Shown: positions 12,801 to 23,733 of the stretch, piece by piece
Layout of the letters: every line of letters starts with the position of its first letter
Position numbering within the stretch: the stretch's first letter is position 1
DNA from: Petunia secreta
Taxonomy: Eukaryota > Streptophyta > Magnoliopsida > Solanales > Solanaceae
DNA length: 64,000 bases
Direction of reading: 5' to 3'
Assembly: GCA_029990175.1 (NCBI GenBank)
Contig: JARKIP010000023.1
Span: 18,991,501 to 19,055,500, forward strand
Translations under genes and position numbers: made by a program
The notes under the pieces: model-generated
Databases searched by the model: none
What the model saw: only the letters and a program-made list of their open reading frames with translations
What the model was told of the DNA's origin: nothing

Positions 12801-13770
12801 AGAAAGGTGAAACTTCATTTTACAAGAAGAAAATGATTACAAAATACACTATGGTCACGTGCGTAATTGTAATTGAGCAAAACTTATAACAAAGGAAACT
12901 AGGATATTTAAGCATAAGTATTTTTACTATGGACAGTCCATGCCGTTTCGGGACTATAAATTTTGCTACCCTTGATTTGTGATTATTAAAAGAAAAAGGT
13001 GGCAAGCATGAGCATTTTATTCTTAATATATAATTGACAAGATAAGAGACCACAGTTAGACAAGCTAATAGGAGCGGGAGTTAATATACGATTAGTTGTA
13101 TAACGATAAGTATGATTTGCGATATACTTATTAGGCTAAAAGAAAACTAAAATAAAATAAGTCAATTCTAAATTAATTATTTTTGAGGTTAATTAAATTC
13201 TTTTTTTTTGTTAAAATAAGCCAGTTTCTTTGTGAGGTTGGAAATACGCAATACGTTTCATTTATCAAAGTGTGAATTCATCCAGTCCTTTGTAAGGTTG
13301 GAAAAGAAAGATACATTTTAATTTTTTCTAAATTAAAAATATAAAATTTAACCAGTCCTCTGTGAGGTTGGATAGGAATGACTCTTTTAATTTTTTTTAT
13401 TTTTTTATTTTTTTTCTTGAATCAAAGTATAAATTTAAATTAACGGCATTAATATAACAACCATATTTAATAAATTAAAATTGCGACAATAAAGCAACTG
13501 TGCTTGGCACAGGACTCGATGGTGCCTAATACCTTCCCGAGAGTCAACTGAGAACCTTACCCGAATCTCTAACGCAGACCATTAGACGAGTCAGAGGTGT
13601 TCCAAGGTACCTTTTGGTGACTTGGCACACCTTAAACTATGTCAAGTGGCGACTTCGAGTTTTCTCTAAATAATTTTGTACCTTTTTGAACACCAGTCAC
13701 GAGCCTTTGAATAAACCCTTCCCCCCCCCCCCCCCCCCTCCTTAATAAAATTATTTTTTAGGGCGTGACA
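9807..13770 (+). repeat. 3' LTR of the plus-strand Tat-type element (3.96 kb)
   Basis: Begins TGTAATCACCTAATTTTGGC after the polypurine tract and ends GGGCGTGACA at 13770. It includes a TATA-like CTTATAAGCTC near 10217, a GC-rich transcribed leader (10310-10420), a splice-donor-like TTCCGGTAAGTTTTG near 10538, three roughly 60-bp direct repeats with CCAGTC..TGTGAGGTTGGA (13220-13375), and an 18-base C run at 13721-13738. Apart from these the LTR has nothing gene-like. Confidence 0.7.
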
Positions 13771-15050
13771 GTATGCTCAAGACTAGGAATAGAGAAAGTA
13801 AAGAAATTGATACTAAAACTAGCATCTATTACTTTACCACTACAATCACTAGTGTCTCCTTCCTTCTCTAAGGAGCACTCTTCACCTTTAGAGGACTTCC
13901 AAACATTGGACAAGCTTTTAACAAACATCTTGGGAGTTAGCTTGCTAACACTCACACAATTATCACTCTCAAGCAAGTCACAAGAATCATTTTGAGCAAA
14001 TAATGGATTGTTAATACTAAAATCACCTTCCAAAACTTCATCTTGCTCATTTTCAACAAACAATGGATTTTCAAATAGTTTAAAACATTGACACAAACCA
14101 CCACCACAATCAAGAGTGCTATCAAATACTATCACACCAAGATCAAGCAACTCATTGGCACATTTTTCAAACAAAGGTTGAGCGTCAAAACTCAATTCTT
14201 TATGTTCAAGCTCATCCATTTGCACATCACTAGTGTGGGACAATTCACACGCACAAAGTCCATCAATTTTCTTTTCACAAGTGTGCCCAACTAGTGTATG
14301 CTCACAACCACTATCATCAATGCAAGATAAAGAATCATTAATTCCACAAAAAGTAAAGCTACCATCCATACTCAAGTCTCGATCAAACTCACCCAAAAGA
14401 ATACAAGAGTTAGGATTAGCTTTGTTACATTGTAGCACATCTAAAGATTCTTCTTTACCTTGGCTTTTCAAAAGTAGGCTCACTTGTTCATTTGGAGGCT
14501 TCACATTGGTCTCTTCTTTTTCTTCCAAGCATGGAACCACTTCCAAAGAATGATTCCCAATTTTAGTTTCTTCAAGAGTACCTTCAAGAGACACAAAACA
14601 ACTAGAGAAACAAGAAAGGTTAGAATTGTTAGGATAAGGAAAATCCTCACCCTCACTCTTTTGTTTTCCCTCTTTCTTTTCTCTCATTTTATTTTCAAAC
14701 TCCTCTCTCTTTTCTTGTGACAACTCACTCACTTTACTCAACTCAAGCTCTTCTTTTTCCTCGATTGAGTTGTTACTTGTCACTCCCTTACTCCTCTCAA
14801 TCTTTTCTCTCTCAAGTTCATTTGAATTAAGATATATGCCAAGAATACTTTTGCAAGGAGTAGGGGTACTCTTGGACTCATCTTTCAGTTTTTCTCCTTG
14901 AGAACCTTCATCCAACCTTTGCCTCACCCTTTTTGCCTTTGTCTTTCTTGCCATTTCTAGCATTCCCAAATAAAATTCTTTGACTTTCATTGGAGGGGTG
15001 GCGTTAAGAATAAACTTTTGGTTCTGTAAAGTGAGAGCATGTTTTCCCAA
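13758..15050 (-). pseudogene. Post-protease linker ORF of the gypsy element, truncated by another LTR
   Basis: A 430-codon ORF continuing the polyprotein after the protease. Its N-terminal MGKHALTLQNQKFILN block corresponds to the segment that follows GRPWxxD in gypsy Pol. A strongly charged Lys/Glu region follows (about residues 30-140), then an acidic, Cys-containing region. The last few residues and the stop come from the inserted LTR end (TGTCACGCCC on this strand), so the original frame was longer and led to reverse transcriptase. Not a host gene. Confidence 0.7.
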
Positions 15051-15083
15051 CTTCTCACTATGCTTGGCATTCCTAGCAAGCTT

Positions 15084-15314
15084 TCATGGTTTTCCGAACA
15101 ACAAGTGACAACTTTTTATGGGCATCACATCACATAGTACTTTATCATGATAATTGCTAATTTTGAACTTTACCCACACTTGTTGTGTAATGACCACAAA
15201 CTCATCTCTATTCAACCAAGGCCACCTATAGGATAAGGGATGACTACAAGTTTTCAACTTTAATTGCTCAACTAAAAAAACACTTGCAACATTAGTATGA
15301 CTCTTATAATTCAA
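15084..15314 (-). pseudogene. Ty3-gypsy aspartic protease domain, C-terminal part
   Basis: Recognisable blocks in order: NVASVFLVEQLKLKTCSHP, then YRWPWLN, then QQVWVKFKISNYHDKVLCDV and MPIKSCHLLFGKP. These correspond to the conserved second half of plant gypsy proteases (CDVvPMxaxHiLLGRPW). It ends at a stop where the W of GRPW should be. The preceding frame (15618-15304) supplies the N-terminal part, so at least one frameshift separates them. Confidence 0.75.
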
Positions 15315-15618
15315 CGATCATAGCACAAATGCGCTCCCCAACCTTACAAATTGTGTGGAATAAGTTCTTTCTTTCTTCCAAAAATTGCTCCACACAAACT
15401 TCATCATACTCATGGTTGTCTACAAAATGATTCAGTTTAAACATAGTTCTCAAAGCATTATTAGTCCAAGACAAATCACTTGTAGTACATGTATCACCTT
15501 TTCTCACTCTAGGGCTCAAGTTGCCTTTCACATAAGGATTAGAAACATTAAACCTTTTAGCACAATTAGAAGATGTAGACTTTCTTTTTCTTATGGAGTA
15601 ATTACCACTTCTTCTCAA
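15304..15618 (-). pseudogene. Gag C-terminus / protease N-terminal region of the gypsy element
   Basis: A basic segment (SGNYSIRKRKSTSS) is followed by a stretch ending GERICAMIVEL. The ending matches the start of a Ty3-gypsy protease domain, in which an (A/G)RICs(V/M)I(I/V)D stretch precedes the catalytic DG-[ST]. Where the active-site D-G-[ST] is expected the frame gives EL and a stop, so the catalytic Asp is lost or displaced by a frame change. The domain continues in the next frame (15314-15084). Confidence 0.55.
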
Positions 15619-15731
15619 ACCAATAGTAAGACCAATACTACTCTCTTGTTTATTTTTAGGAACACAAAGAGTGGATGCAAATGAACGATCTCTATAATAA
15701 GCTTCATCATCAATTCTCTCTATGTCACTAT

Positions 15732-16037
15732 CTACATTTTCAAGTTAATCACAAGAAGAGTAAGTAGGAACATTGTACCTTGAAGCGTCACTATCATCAT
15801 CTCCAAGACTAGAAGCATATGATTTTTCATGGCTACATTCATCCTCATAGGCCTCATAGTCTCCACGAGCTTCATGATCACCATAGTAACTCGCTTCATC
15901 TTCATAAGAGGCATAGTTCCCCAAATCATCGCAGTAACTCCCACCATCATCATAGGAACCATAGTCTCCACAATCATCGTAGCGATCCCCATCATCTCCG
16001 TAGGATCATAACCTCCACAATTATCATCCGAGGACAT
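15732..16037 (-). pseudogene. Asp/Tyr-rich gag-like frame of the gypsy element, frameshifted
   Basis: Starts MSSDDNCGGYDPTEM at 16037. Near 15990 the reading shifts to a frame rich in Asp, Tyr, Gly and Glu (blocks such as DDCGDYGSYDDGG and YEDEASYYGDHEA) that continues to about 15740. No capsid motif or zinc knuckle is recognisable. It lies between leader and protease, so a gag role is inferred from position only. Confidence 0.4.
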
Positions 16038-16514
16038 GTTTGCAACAATAACAAAAGGACCTCACAAATTCGCTCCCTCACGTGTATCACTCGCTATATG
16101 ATCACTCAATTTTCTTTCCACTCGTATATACACTCAAGGTCAATGGCTTTTGTGACCACACTCTAATGTTCTCACCACTCAAGCCTTTTACCTCTCGTTG
16201 GCAAAGTCAAGTTGCTTTTTGCACTCAATTCCGATTTGACAATCGAACTCAATCCAATTCAGGACGGAAAGGAATTTTTGTAATAGGAAATGGACAATTA
16301 ATGCTAACGGACGAAATTTAGAAAAAGTTAAAGAAAGGAAAGAAGAAAGGCACGAATCGAATTGGCACGAAACATATTCGGATTTGGACAAAATTTTGTT
16401 TATGATCTATAAACTCACTGCACTTGATGTTGAAATTAGGCTCTGGTTGATTGGAAACTGTTCCGGGGTTGTTGTGAGCAATCTGTCTAAGAAAATAGTT
16501 TTACAGGAAAATGT

Positions 16515-17640
16515 TGTTCACCGCGATCGCGTAAGGACAGTCGCGATCGCGAAGTGTTTCTTGGCAGCTGGTGCGTGATCGTGTACGACTTTAATTCTTG
16601 CCCTGCGCTATCGCGCTTGGTGGCGCGCGATCTCGAAGGCTTCTGTGCCTGAAGCAGTACCCATTTTTCAAGCCCTCTTTTTCACTTGAATCTTCACAAA
16701 CCACCGTATTTTTGCTCTAAATTTTAGATTTATACTCCTTATTGGTCCCTAAACAAACCCCAGTAGTTGAATCTTCAATAGCAACAATCAAATTTAAAAG
16801 CCCCAATTCTTTGTTGAAGAACCCTAATTTTTGAATTCTCAAATCAGCACCTCAAATGATGTTTGTTGTTCAATTCCTTCGAGATTCAGCTTCTAGAATC
16901 ACCATGCAATAATTGGTAACAAAGATTTCATCCAAAGGAAACCTAACCTATGACTCAATTTTTGAATTTTTGATTTTTTTTTTTTTTTTTTGTGATTTTT
17001 CAGATTTGATGAACAAATTTGGGTTAGTGATTGTAAGAACAAACACTAATCCAGCTCTAATACCAAATGATATGATCCTAACTAGGATTAGGAAAATAAC
17101 AAGAAAAAAATGATAAAAGCAAGACTCAATTTGAATTGATTTAGAATTAAGGAAGTGGATTAGGGAAAAGGTGTCTAATCACCCCCTTAAGACAACAACA
17201 AAAAAGAACCTATACTATTTAGTCCTCAATTGAATCAACATTCAATTGCAAACCAAGAAAATAAAGTGCTAGAGCAACATGCTTAGCCATTGTTCACTCA
17301 CAATCATATTCATCATCAAAGTCTAACCAGTGAATAAACCCCTCAATTAGCCTATTTATAGTAGTTACTAAATACAATGAAGCAATGAACTAAAAAGCCC
17401 CTAATTGCTGATTCTGCCAAGCTGCCCAGACGTCCTTCATCGCGATCGCGCATTGGGTATCACGATCGCACCTTGTGAGCTTAAGCTTCTTCGCGATCGC
17501 GTGGGGTGTCTCCCGATCGAGCCTTGTGAGCTGAAACTTCTTCGCGACCGCGCTCCTATGCTCGCGATCGCGCAGTTAAGCTAGCTGCCTCTACGAGATC
17601 GCGTCTCTTGCTTCGCGATAGCGCTGGAGCAAATTCCAGT
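16515..17640. repeat. Dispersed GCGATCGC-type palindromes
   Basis: Exact GCGATCGC is seen near 16524, 16542, 17444, 17493 and 17565. Many one- or two-base variants lie in the same kilobase (GCGATAGC, GCGACCGC, ACGATCGC, CCGATCGA, GAGATCGC). They fall in the leader and LTR of the dead gypsy element. Most variants are C-to-T or G-to-A changes, as expected from decay of methylated CpG. Confidence 0.7.
17045..17064 (-). other. Primer-binding site (initiator tRNA-Met type)
   Basis: Minus-strand TGGTATTAGAGCTGGATTAG, one base off the common TGGTATCAGAGC Met-tRNA PBS, lies two bases after the LTR end. Confidence 0.7.
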
Positions 17641-17830
17641 AAGCTCTCATTTGCTTGATTCTCGATTTCCAAGCCCTTTTGAAGCATTCCAAGCTCCGGA
17701 TGTTCAGCGCGAACACTCCCTGGCTTTGAGTACTCATCCGGATCGCATCATCTTGCCTAAAAGCTAACACTTGTAAATTTGTGCCTTGAAATCTTGGGAC
17801 GTGCCAACATAAGAGTATTTTGCTAAAACA
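17067..17830 (-). repeat. Probable 5' LTR of the interrupted Ty3-gypsy element
   Basis: The inner end is fixed by the PBS (LTR end ..GGATCATATCA, then TT, then PBS). The outer end is placed at TGTTTTAGCAAAATACTC (minus strand, 17830); an alternative TG start lies about 20 bp inside. No second LTR is available to confirm it. It contains several GCGATCGC-like palindromes. Confidence 0.45.
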
Positions 17831-17929
17831 TTGTTAAATGAGGTCAAATTTACAAAACCACTCCTTTGGAAGGCCATCGGTGAAAATTTTTGGTCGGCAA
17901 GACCTCAGGTAAAAATTTCGTGTAGGGGC

Positions 17930-18420
17930 TTGTTTGGCGCGCGCTAATTTATTTCTCGCGCTAATTCGCTGAGAAATAGCCACCTCCGGACAAATCCCAG
18001 TATAAATACTGGGGCTTTGAATTGTTCAAAGCCCCAGTATTTATACTGGAAAGCTTCAGTAAACTAACCCCAGTATAAAATACTGGGGCTTTGAACAAGT
18101 TTTGTTCAAGGCCCGAGCATTTTGCTATGAGACTTTGTATAAAGCTTCAGTCCCATAACAAAATACTGGGGCTATGAACAAAACTTGTTCACATCCCCAT
18201 CATTTTGTTATGGGACTGAAGCTTTATATATAAAGTCCCATAACAAAATAATGGGATTTATCCCTTTGATGGGACCTTTGTTATGGGAATAAATTCCATT
18301 ATTTTGTTATGGGATAAAGCGCGTGAATTTTTTACTATTCTCAATGAATTTTAAAACGCTGGATAGTCCCCAATGAGCGCGTCCAAAAATGACTACTGAT
18401 CAAAATTTCCCAGACCTCAG
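17930..18420. mobile_element. Fold-back (inverted-repeat) element
   Basis: Starts near TTGTTTGGCGCGCGCTAAT and ends near GAGCGCGTCCAAAAATGAC. Inside are nested inverted repeats. The best is a perfect 25-bp arm pair with a 3-bp spacer at 17998-18050 (arm starting CCAGTATAAATACTGGGGC). A second set is made of CCCATAACAAAATAATGGG units at 18140-18320. The spacer between E1 and E2 (37420-37955) has a related start and end and similar internal repeats, so this is a family. No ORF. Confidence 0.6.
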
Positions 18421-18598
18421 CCGTCCAAACCCAAGCCCAGAACGGGTCACATAATTTCTGTTTGCTCTTTTCTCCTTTTTCTTTGAGGAAAAGATCACCA
18501 AATGTATCACTATGGCAAGTTGTGTACATATTTTTTTTCCTTTTAACCGATAGATTAAGTTTTTCGAAGCATCTGAAAAATTACACAAAAATGAACAT
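18421..18598. other. Intergenic sequence without recognised features
   Basis: Short AT-rich stretch between the fold-back element and a long hairpin. I see no gene or repeat in it. Confidence 0.5.
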
Positions 18599-18755
18599 GT
18601 CTCTCTCACCAGCCTCCTCATTCATGACAGGAATGTACGAACTCGTAGTCAAACAAAGTAATGAACCTCCACGCATCCAAGTAATTCTTCCATTTTTGCT
18701 AATTTGACTACTAGTTACGTATATTTTGGCCATGAATGAGGCAGGTGAGAGAGAC
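18599..18755. other. Long imperfect hairpin (about 58-bp arms)
   Basis: Arm one begins GTCTCTCTCACCAGCCTC; arm two, read inverted, begins GTCTCTCTCACCTGCCTC. The arms pair over nearly 60 bp with small bulges (ATTCATG and GTAGTCAAA blocks conserved in both), with a loop of roughly 35-40 bp. Size and shape fit a young MIRNA-like or inverted-repeat small-RNA locus, or a small MITE. No target duplication was recognised. Confidence 0.5.
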
Positions 18756-19335
18756 GAGTGAGAACTCTAGTTAATACTGGTTTAAGGATGTGAACGAACT
18801 ACTTGCGAAAAAGAACAAGGAGGCTGGATGATATAAAGGATCCATGTTGGCGCTGCCAAGAGCAATTGTGCACAAGTTAAAATAGGTGCTGAAATAGTGC
18901 ACTGTTAGCATAGCTTGGGATAATGTTGCATATTTATTGCTGCTATAATACAAGAGTCTAAAGAATTTATCAATATCCAATTTCAAATATCTATTGAAAT
19001 CAATTATTATACTTCTTTTGGAACTTGCAGTATGATGAGAGTATCAATTTAGTATTTCATTAGAGGTCTTGTTTCACATATGATTTCTCTTGGTTGTTTA
19101 TGTGATTGTTTCTGTTTTAGTATCTAATGAACCTCAACACATGTAACCAAACCTCAATACAAAATTTTGTACCAAATATTAGGTATAAATTATACCTAAT
19201 ATTAGGTGTAAATTGTAGTTGGGAACGTGCAACTTAAATTTTACATATTAAATTTTAGAATTGGAAACTTTCTATTAATTTTTTTTTAACATGATGAGAA
19301 TAATTCCAGTATAAAGGTCCAATAAGAAATTATAT
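18756..19335. other. Intergenic sequence without recognised features
   Basis: AT-rich, no ORF of note. A small inverted repeat with ACCTAATATTAGGT occurs near 19190. Confidence 0.5.
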
Positions 19336-19660
19336 ATATGAAATAAAATAAGGGTTTTTTTTTTTACACTATGTATCCTTGAAATTCAAAGTATTAACTT
19401 ACCCTACTCATTAAAAGTTACACTACCCATGAAATTAAAAGTATTTACTCAACTTATCAATTTATTATTGTATACCTTTGTTATGCTTTATGAGCGTATA
19501 CCTTTATGGTATACTGCATAAATTACGGTATACAAGTCTGGATAGATAGAACATATAAATAGTTTATGGGTAGAGCTGATAAATATGAAACTTATGGGTA
19601 GGGATGAATAAATATTTTGATTTTGATGGGTATTTTCTTAAACCTCCCCTAAACTAAATG
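19336..19660. mobile_element. MITE, degraded relative of the one at 45676-46056
   Basis: Starts GGGTTTTTTTTTTTACACTATG and ends TTTTGATGGGTATTTTC..CCTCCC. It contains paired GTATACCTTTGTTATG and CATAAATTACGGTATAC blocks, as in the 381-bp MITE inside E2. The ends are less clean and no target duplication is evident. Confidence 0.55.
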
Positions 19661-19957
19661 TTGAGCTACTAAAGTCTTGTTCAAAATCTAGAAAAAAGGT
19701 ACAAGATTTTGCCCAAAGTACATAGATTTGGTGCCGTAGTTACAATTTTGTTCCATGAAAGAAAACTCTTACAATTTTTGTCTCCATGAGAAAGTTCCTG
19801 GTGATTGTCAGATCTTTCTATTAGCAAAGACTGGACGATCAAAAGGAGTTTCCCTCTGGCGGTCCTCAACAACTTTTCTTAATTGGTGTTATTTTTGTAG
19901 GACTTTTCTTATGCAGGTTAGAACTGTAATAGCAGCACCAAATCTTTCTTGCCAAAA

Positions 19958-20277
19958 GTAAAAATTTCGTTCAGAGGCCACTTTTTCCACAGCTATTTGT
20001 TTTTAGACCACTTTTTCTTTGGTGGTGCAAAAGAAGTCACTTTTGGAACTTCAGTCCTTGTGGGCTTATATGAAGTTCAACTTCAGCCCACAAGTTCTGA
20101 AGTTACGCATTCTATGCCTAAAAGTTCAGCCTTTCAGGTATGAAGTTCAGCCCACAATATCTGAAGTTCAGCTCATAAGGATTGAAGTTCCAAAAAGTGA
20201 CTAAAAACTAAATAATTTTAAGAAAATGACTCCATGGTAAAGGTGAGCCAAAAAGTTGTTATTCGTGCAATTTTCCC
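19958..20277 (+). mobile_element. Short deletion derivative of the E1/E2 MULE family (320 bp)
   Basis: The left end GTAAAAATTTCGTTCAGAGG matches the A-end of E1/E2. The right end, read inverted, GGGAAAATTGCACGAATAAC matches their B-end. The interior is packed with AAGTTC motifs (e.g. GAAGTTCAGCCCACA). The flanks give only a weak 9-bp match (TTGCCAAAA / TGCCCAGAA), so the target duplication is uncertain. It ends 30 bp before E1 begins. Confidence 0.65.
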
Positions 20278-20759
20278 TGCCCAGAAATGTCTTAATTCTA
20301 CAAATTTGTATAAATTTCACCCAGAGGCCACTTTTAATACCGGTATTTAGTTTGAGGTCACTATTTTCATTGGTATTACACAAGAGGCCACTTTGGGCCT
20401 CTACACTTAACACGCGTATATGTAAAAGACCAAATTACCCCTCATCTTTTCCAAATTGACAGGGTTTTTTTCAAAACTGTTCTTCATTTTAACCCCTCTA
20501 TCATGCAATTGTATCTTTAATTCACTGTATCTTCATGCAAAAAATTGCTTAGTTTTTCATATATCTCTTCAAGTTGCATTACGTACGTTGAATAACATTT
20601 CTCTCTTCACCGTTGCAGTCTAAAATTTGTATTGGCATGTATGACCTTTTTTTTTTAAATTTTATTTTGTATTTTTTTGTGAAATATGTGGTTGTTAAGT
20701 TAAGTAACGTTATTTAAGTTTAAATTTGTATGTTTTTCCGCATTTAGTAGTTACTTTTT

Positions 20760-21198
20760 ATTGAAGTTCAAGTGTGTGTGTGTGTACTTAACTTCTCTGT
20801 GTGTGTGTGTGTGTGTCTCCAAGGATGGAAGTCCATTCCTAGTAGACTGAAATTCCATCCCCCACATGTGTGTGTGTGTGTGAGGGTGTGTTCTCAGTCC
20901 ACTAGGATTGAACTTCTGTCTCCAAGGAAGGAAGTTCATTCCTAGTGGACTGAAGTTCCATCCTCCACATGTGTGTGTGTGTGTGTGTGTGTGTTCTCAA
21001 TCCACTAGGAAAGAACTTCTGTCTCCAAGGATGGAAGTTCATTCCTAGTGGACTAAAGTTCCATCCTCCACATGTGTGTGTGTGTGTGTTCTAAGTCCGC
21101 TAGGGAATGAACTTCTGTATCCAAGGATGGAAGTTCCCCCCAATGTGTGTGTGTGTGTGTGTGTGTTCTCAGTCCACTAGGGAATGAACTTCTGTATC
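20760..21198. repeat. GT-rich tandem repeats with AAGTTC motifs (continues at 31031-31390)
   Basis: Units of roughly 80-110 bp combine (GT)n tracts with GGATGGAAGTTCATTCCTAG, TGGACTGAAGTTCCATCC and GGGAATGAACTTCTGT blocks. The array is split by the LTR element at 21199-31025 and resumes at 31031. The counterpart in E2 is 52620-53330. It lies upstream of the DUF1985 gene. Confidence 0.85.
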
Positions 21199-23712
21199 TG
21201 TTGACACCCAATTTTGTCCCGAAATTTTCAATTAACGTCTAATTATGTTTAAAATAAGGTTAATTTTTAGAATAAATTAAGTTCATAATTTTTAACGAAA
21301 AAGGGCCGCAATCGTTCTTCATTTTAAGTCTTAGCTTATTTACGCAATATGCATTTCCCATTTTCCTAGCCCAATTCTAAAAACCCTCACCCTCACCCTC
21401 TATGAAATCTAAAACTCTAGCCTCCCTCACTATTCATCATCATCTCCCTCACAATATATCACATTTTTTAGATCTCTCTCAGACCACAAACTCAACATCT
21501 CCTTCCCATTACAACCATATACACCCCTCACCTCCTCCGTTATACACCCGTCACCCCCACTACTGATATACAAAAACGAGAGGACCCACACACACACACA
21601 CACCACAACAGAAATAAAGGAAATCGGGGATAGGGATAAGGATTCAAAACAGGGACCAACAAACGACCCCGCCATCGGAAAAGCCACCATCTCCGGTGAA
21701 CTCGTTCTGGGTTCTTTTGTCTTGGCCACCGGCGATTCGTTGAAATCAAAATGGGATCGGGATAGGGTTTGAAACAGAGCCATGACACCACCGGAAAATT
21801 CAATGACGACGAGCCCCATCTCTCCTTTCTTTCTCTTTCGTTTTTGACGATTCTTAACTGAAACGGGTCGAAAGGAATCGGAGTTGGGAGTTGGAAAACA
21901 GGATGTGGTGAATAATCTCCACCATTGTTGGGGCTGGTGGTGTCGCTGTTCACATTGATATCAGTCACTCTTGCTCTTTTGTTGGTTTGTCACAGAAATC
22001 CGTAGAAGGGTCGCAGCGGCGCCGCCGTGTCCTTCACCAGAAAACATGGCCGGCGGTCGCTCCTCTTCTCTGCTCCGTTGATGCCTTGTTCACGGGGTCT
22101 ATTGAGTTTTGACTAGGGTGTTTTGCTATTTTTTGGTCCCCTGTACGATAATGGTGCCAAACTTTGCCATTGACATTTTGTTGACTCTTGTGGGATACCT
22201 GTTGAAATTCTTATACTTCGCAGATGATTATTTGTCCACTGCTATGGCCTTGACTCTATTGTGGTTTTATAATCTTTGTTTCTCAATTGATATTAGCCTT
22301 AATTGCGACGATTTATCTGTTATTGTTCCTGATGTTTGTCTCTTTGGCCAACAGTGTCGATGGTTACTGGGCTTAACTGATTAGTTTTTCGTTTTGACTG
22401 GTTTTGCTAATTTTTTTGTTGGGTTTTGCAAATTCATTTGGCTACATCGTTTGATTTAGCATTAATCTAGACATCTTGACCATACGTTTCACTGAATATT
22501 GAACAGATGCTACACAATGTGGGACCCATTGGACATTATGCGGATATTGGTTTGAATAAAGCCTATGGAAAATAATTTATTTTAGAGTACGGACTTATTT
22601 GAAACGGATACTACACGGCCAATGACGTTTGGAGGCCAAAATAAGTCCCGTCCCGTATATGCATAACGTCCCTTATAGACAAATAGGCGATGATGAATTG
22701 TACTTTAATGCAAAGCAAGTCGAATAGAGTAACGGGACCGGTACTTCGCATGGCAACACGACCGGCCGGCGTGTTTGCAGTCGTACCGACGTCCCTAGCC
22801 GCTACTCGACCTATCATACAAACTTGAGCCTAAATTTCACAAAATAAAACCCCATTACTATTATTATTATTATTATTATATATTTTATTATTATTTTATC
22901 ATTATTATTATTACTTTATTATTATTATTATTTTATTTTCATCAGTTATTACACTTTATTATCGTACTAATCCAATTTTATTTTCATATTTTTTGCGAGG
23001 TATATTTTGGCACGAACAATTTGTGGACTAATTTGGCTAACTTACAAATGGGAATATGCTTTGACTTAGAGCCATTTAGGATCGAGTTCGGGCTCGAGCA
23101 TTCAAGAAATCGGACTTTAGAAATTTTAGAAAATTCAAGGCTCCTGCGAGTTGATCAATTTTTCGGGTTCTATCTTTAACTTTACATTCCTTTCTTTAGA
23201 GATATTTATGTAAATAAATGCGTAAAATATTTATTTATCAATAATATTTGATTGATTGTATATTGCTTTACTTTATGTTCATTGCCTTTTATTTTGAAGT
23301 CATTATTTAATTTATTGCAAATTGGGGCCATTTTAGCAAATGCGTGCAAATTAAAAAATATTTTACAAATAAGCTTTTATTCGATTAATTATTAGCATTA
23401 TTATTACTATTATTATTTCTTACTATTTTTAAATAATTCTTTCGCAAGAAAAGCGCACTTGTAAATATTTGGAAACCTGTCGGATTAACCGTAATTTACG
23501 GAATTTCGAAAGTGTCTTAAAAACCTTCTTTCGAAATTAGCAAAACCTCTTACCTTTAGAATCTCTAAAAAGACTGTATTTTTCCGTATTTTTTAATTTG
23601 GTTCCCTGTTTTCCTTAAATTGGGTGGCGACTCCAAAAACTCCAAAAAAGTTTGTCCATTCAATTGATATTCCTAAATTTATCTTTTTTGGGGTAATTTT
23701 TGGGGTTCAACA
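21199..23712 (+). repeat. 5' LTR of the LARD-like element
   Basis: TGTTGACACCC...GGGGTTCAACA, 2514 bp. It is highly similar to the 3' LTR throughout, with scattered substitutions and small indels. A (TTA)n tract lies at 22856-22940. An antisense ORF is present in both LTRs at about 21430-21968 but has no recognisable domain. Confidence 0.85.
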
Positions 23713-23715
23713 GCA

Positions 23716-23733
23716 TGGCGACTCTGCTGGTGA
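23716..23733 (+). other. Primer-binding site of the LARD-like element
   Basis: TGGCGACTCTGCTGGTGA lies three bases after the LTR end, as in the minus-strand element at 3992-4011. Confidence 0.65.

Larger units (their letters stand above)
8657..13770 (+). mobile_element. Tat-type Ty3-gypsy element, 3' end (internal 3' UTR plus 3' LTR)
   Basis: Plus-strand order: tandem repeats (8774-9255), short GTGTCTAG-rich stretch, polypurine tract (9791-9806), then a 3.96-kb LTR ending ...GGGCGTGACA at 13770. The 5' part is absent: at 8657 the sequence abuts the LTR of the minus-strand Tat/Ogre element, the simplest explanation being that the latter inserted into this element. No gag or pol of this element is in the window. 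Confidence 0.7.
13771..17830 (-). mobile_element. Ty3-gypsy retrotransposon, 5' part, interrupted at 13770
   Basis: Minus-strand order: LTR (about 17830 to 17067), PBS, about 1 kb of leader, an Asp/Tyr-rich gag-like frame, a protease region, and a charged post-protease region that stops where the plus-strand Tat-type LTR begins. RT, RNase H, integrase and the 3' LTR are not in the window. All frames show shifts, so the copy is dead. Confidence 0.7.

Noticed and set aside
15819..16166. His/Ser-rich ORF of 115 aa on plus
   Set aside because: Antisense shadow of the Asp/Tyr-rich gypsy frame on minus.
21430..21968. Antisense ORFs of 129 and 142 aa in the LTR (also 28870-29367, 165 aa)
   Set aside because: They persist in both LTRs only because the LTRs are recent copies. 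No domain, overlapping frames, and wrong strand for the element.
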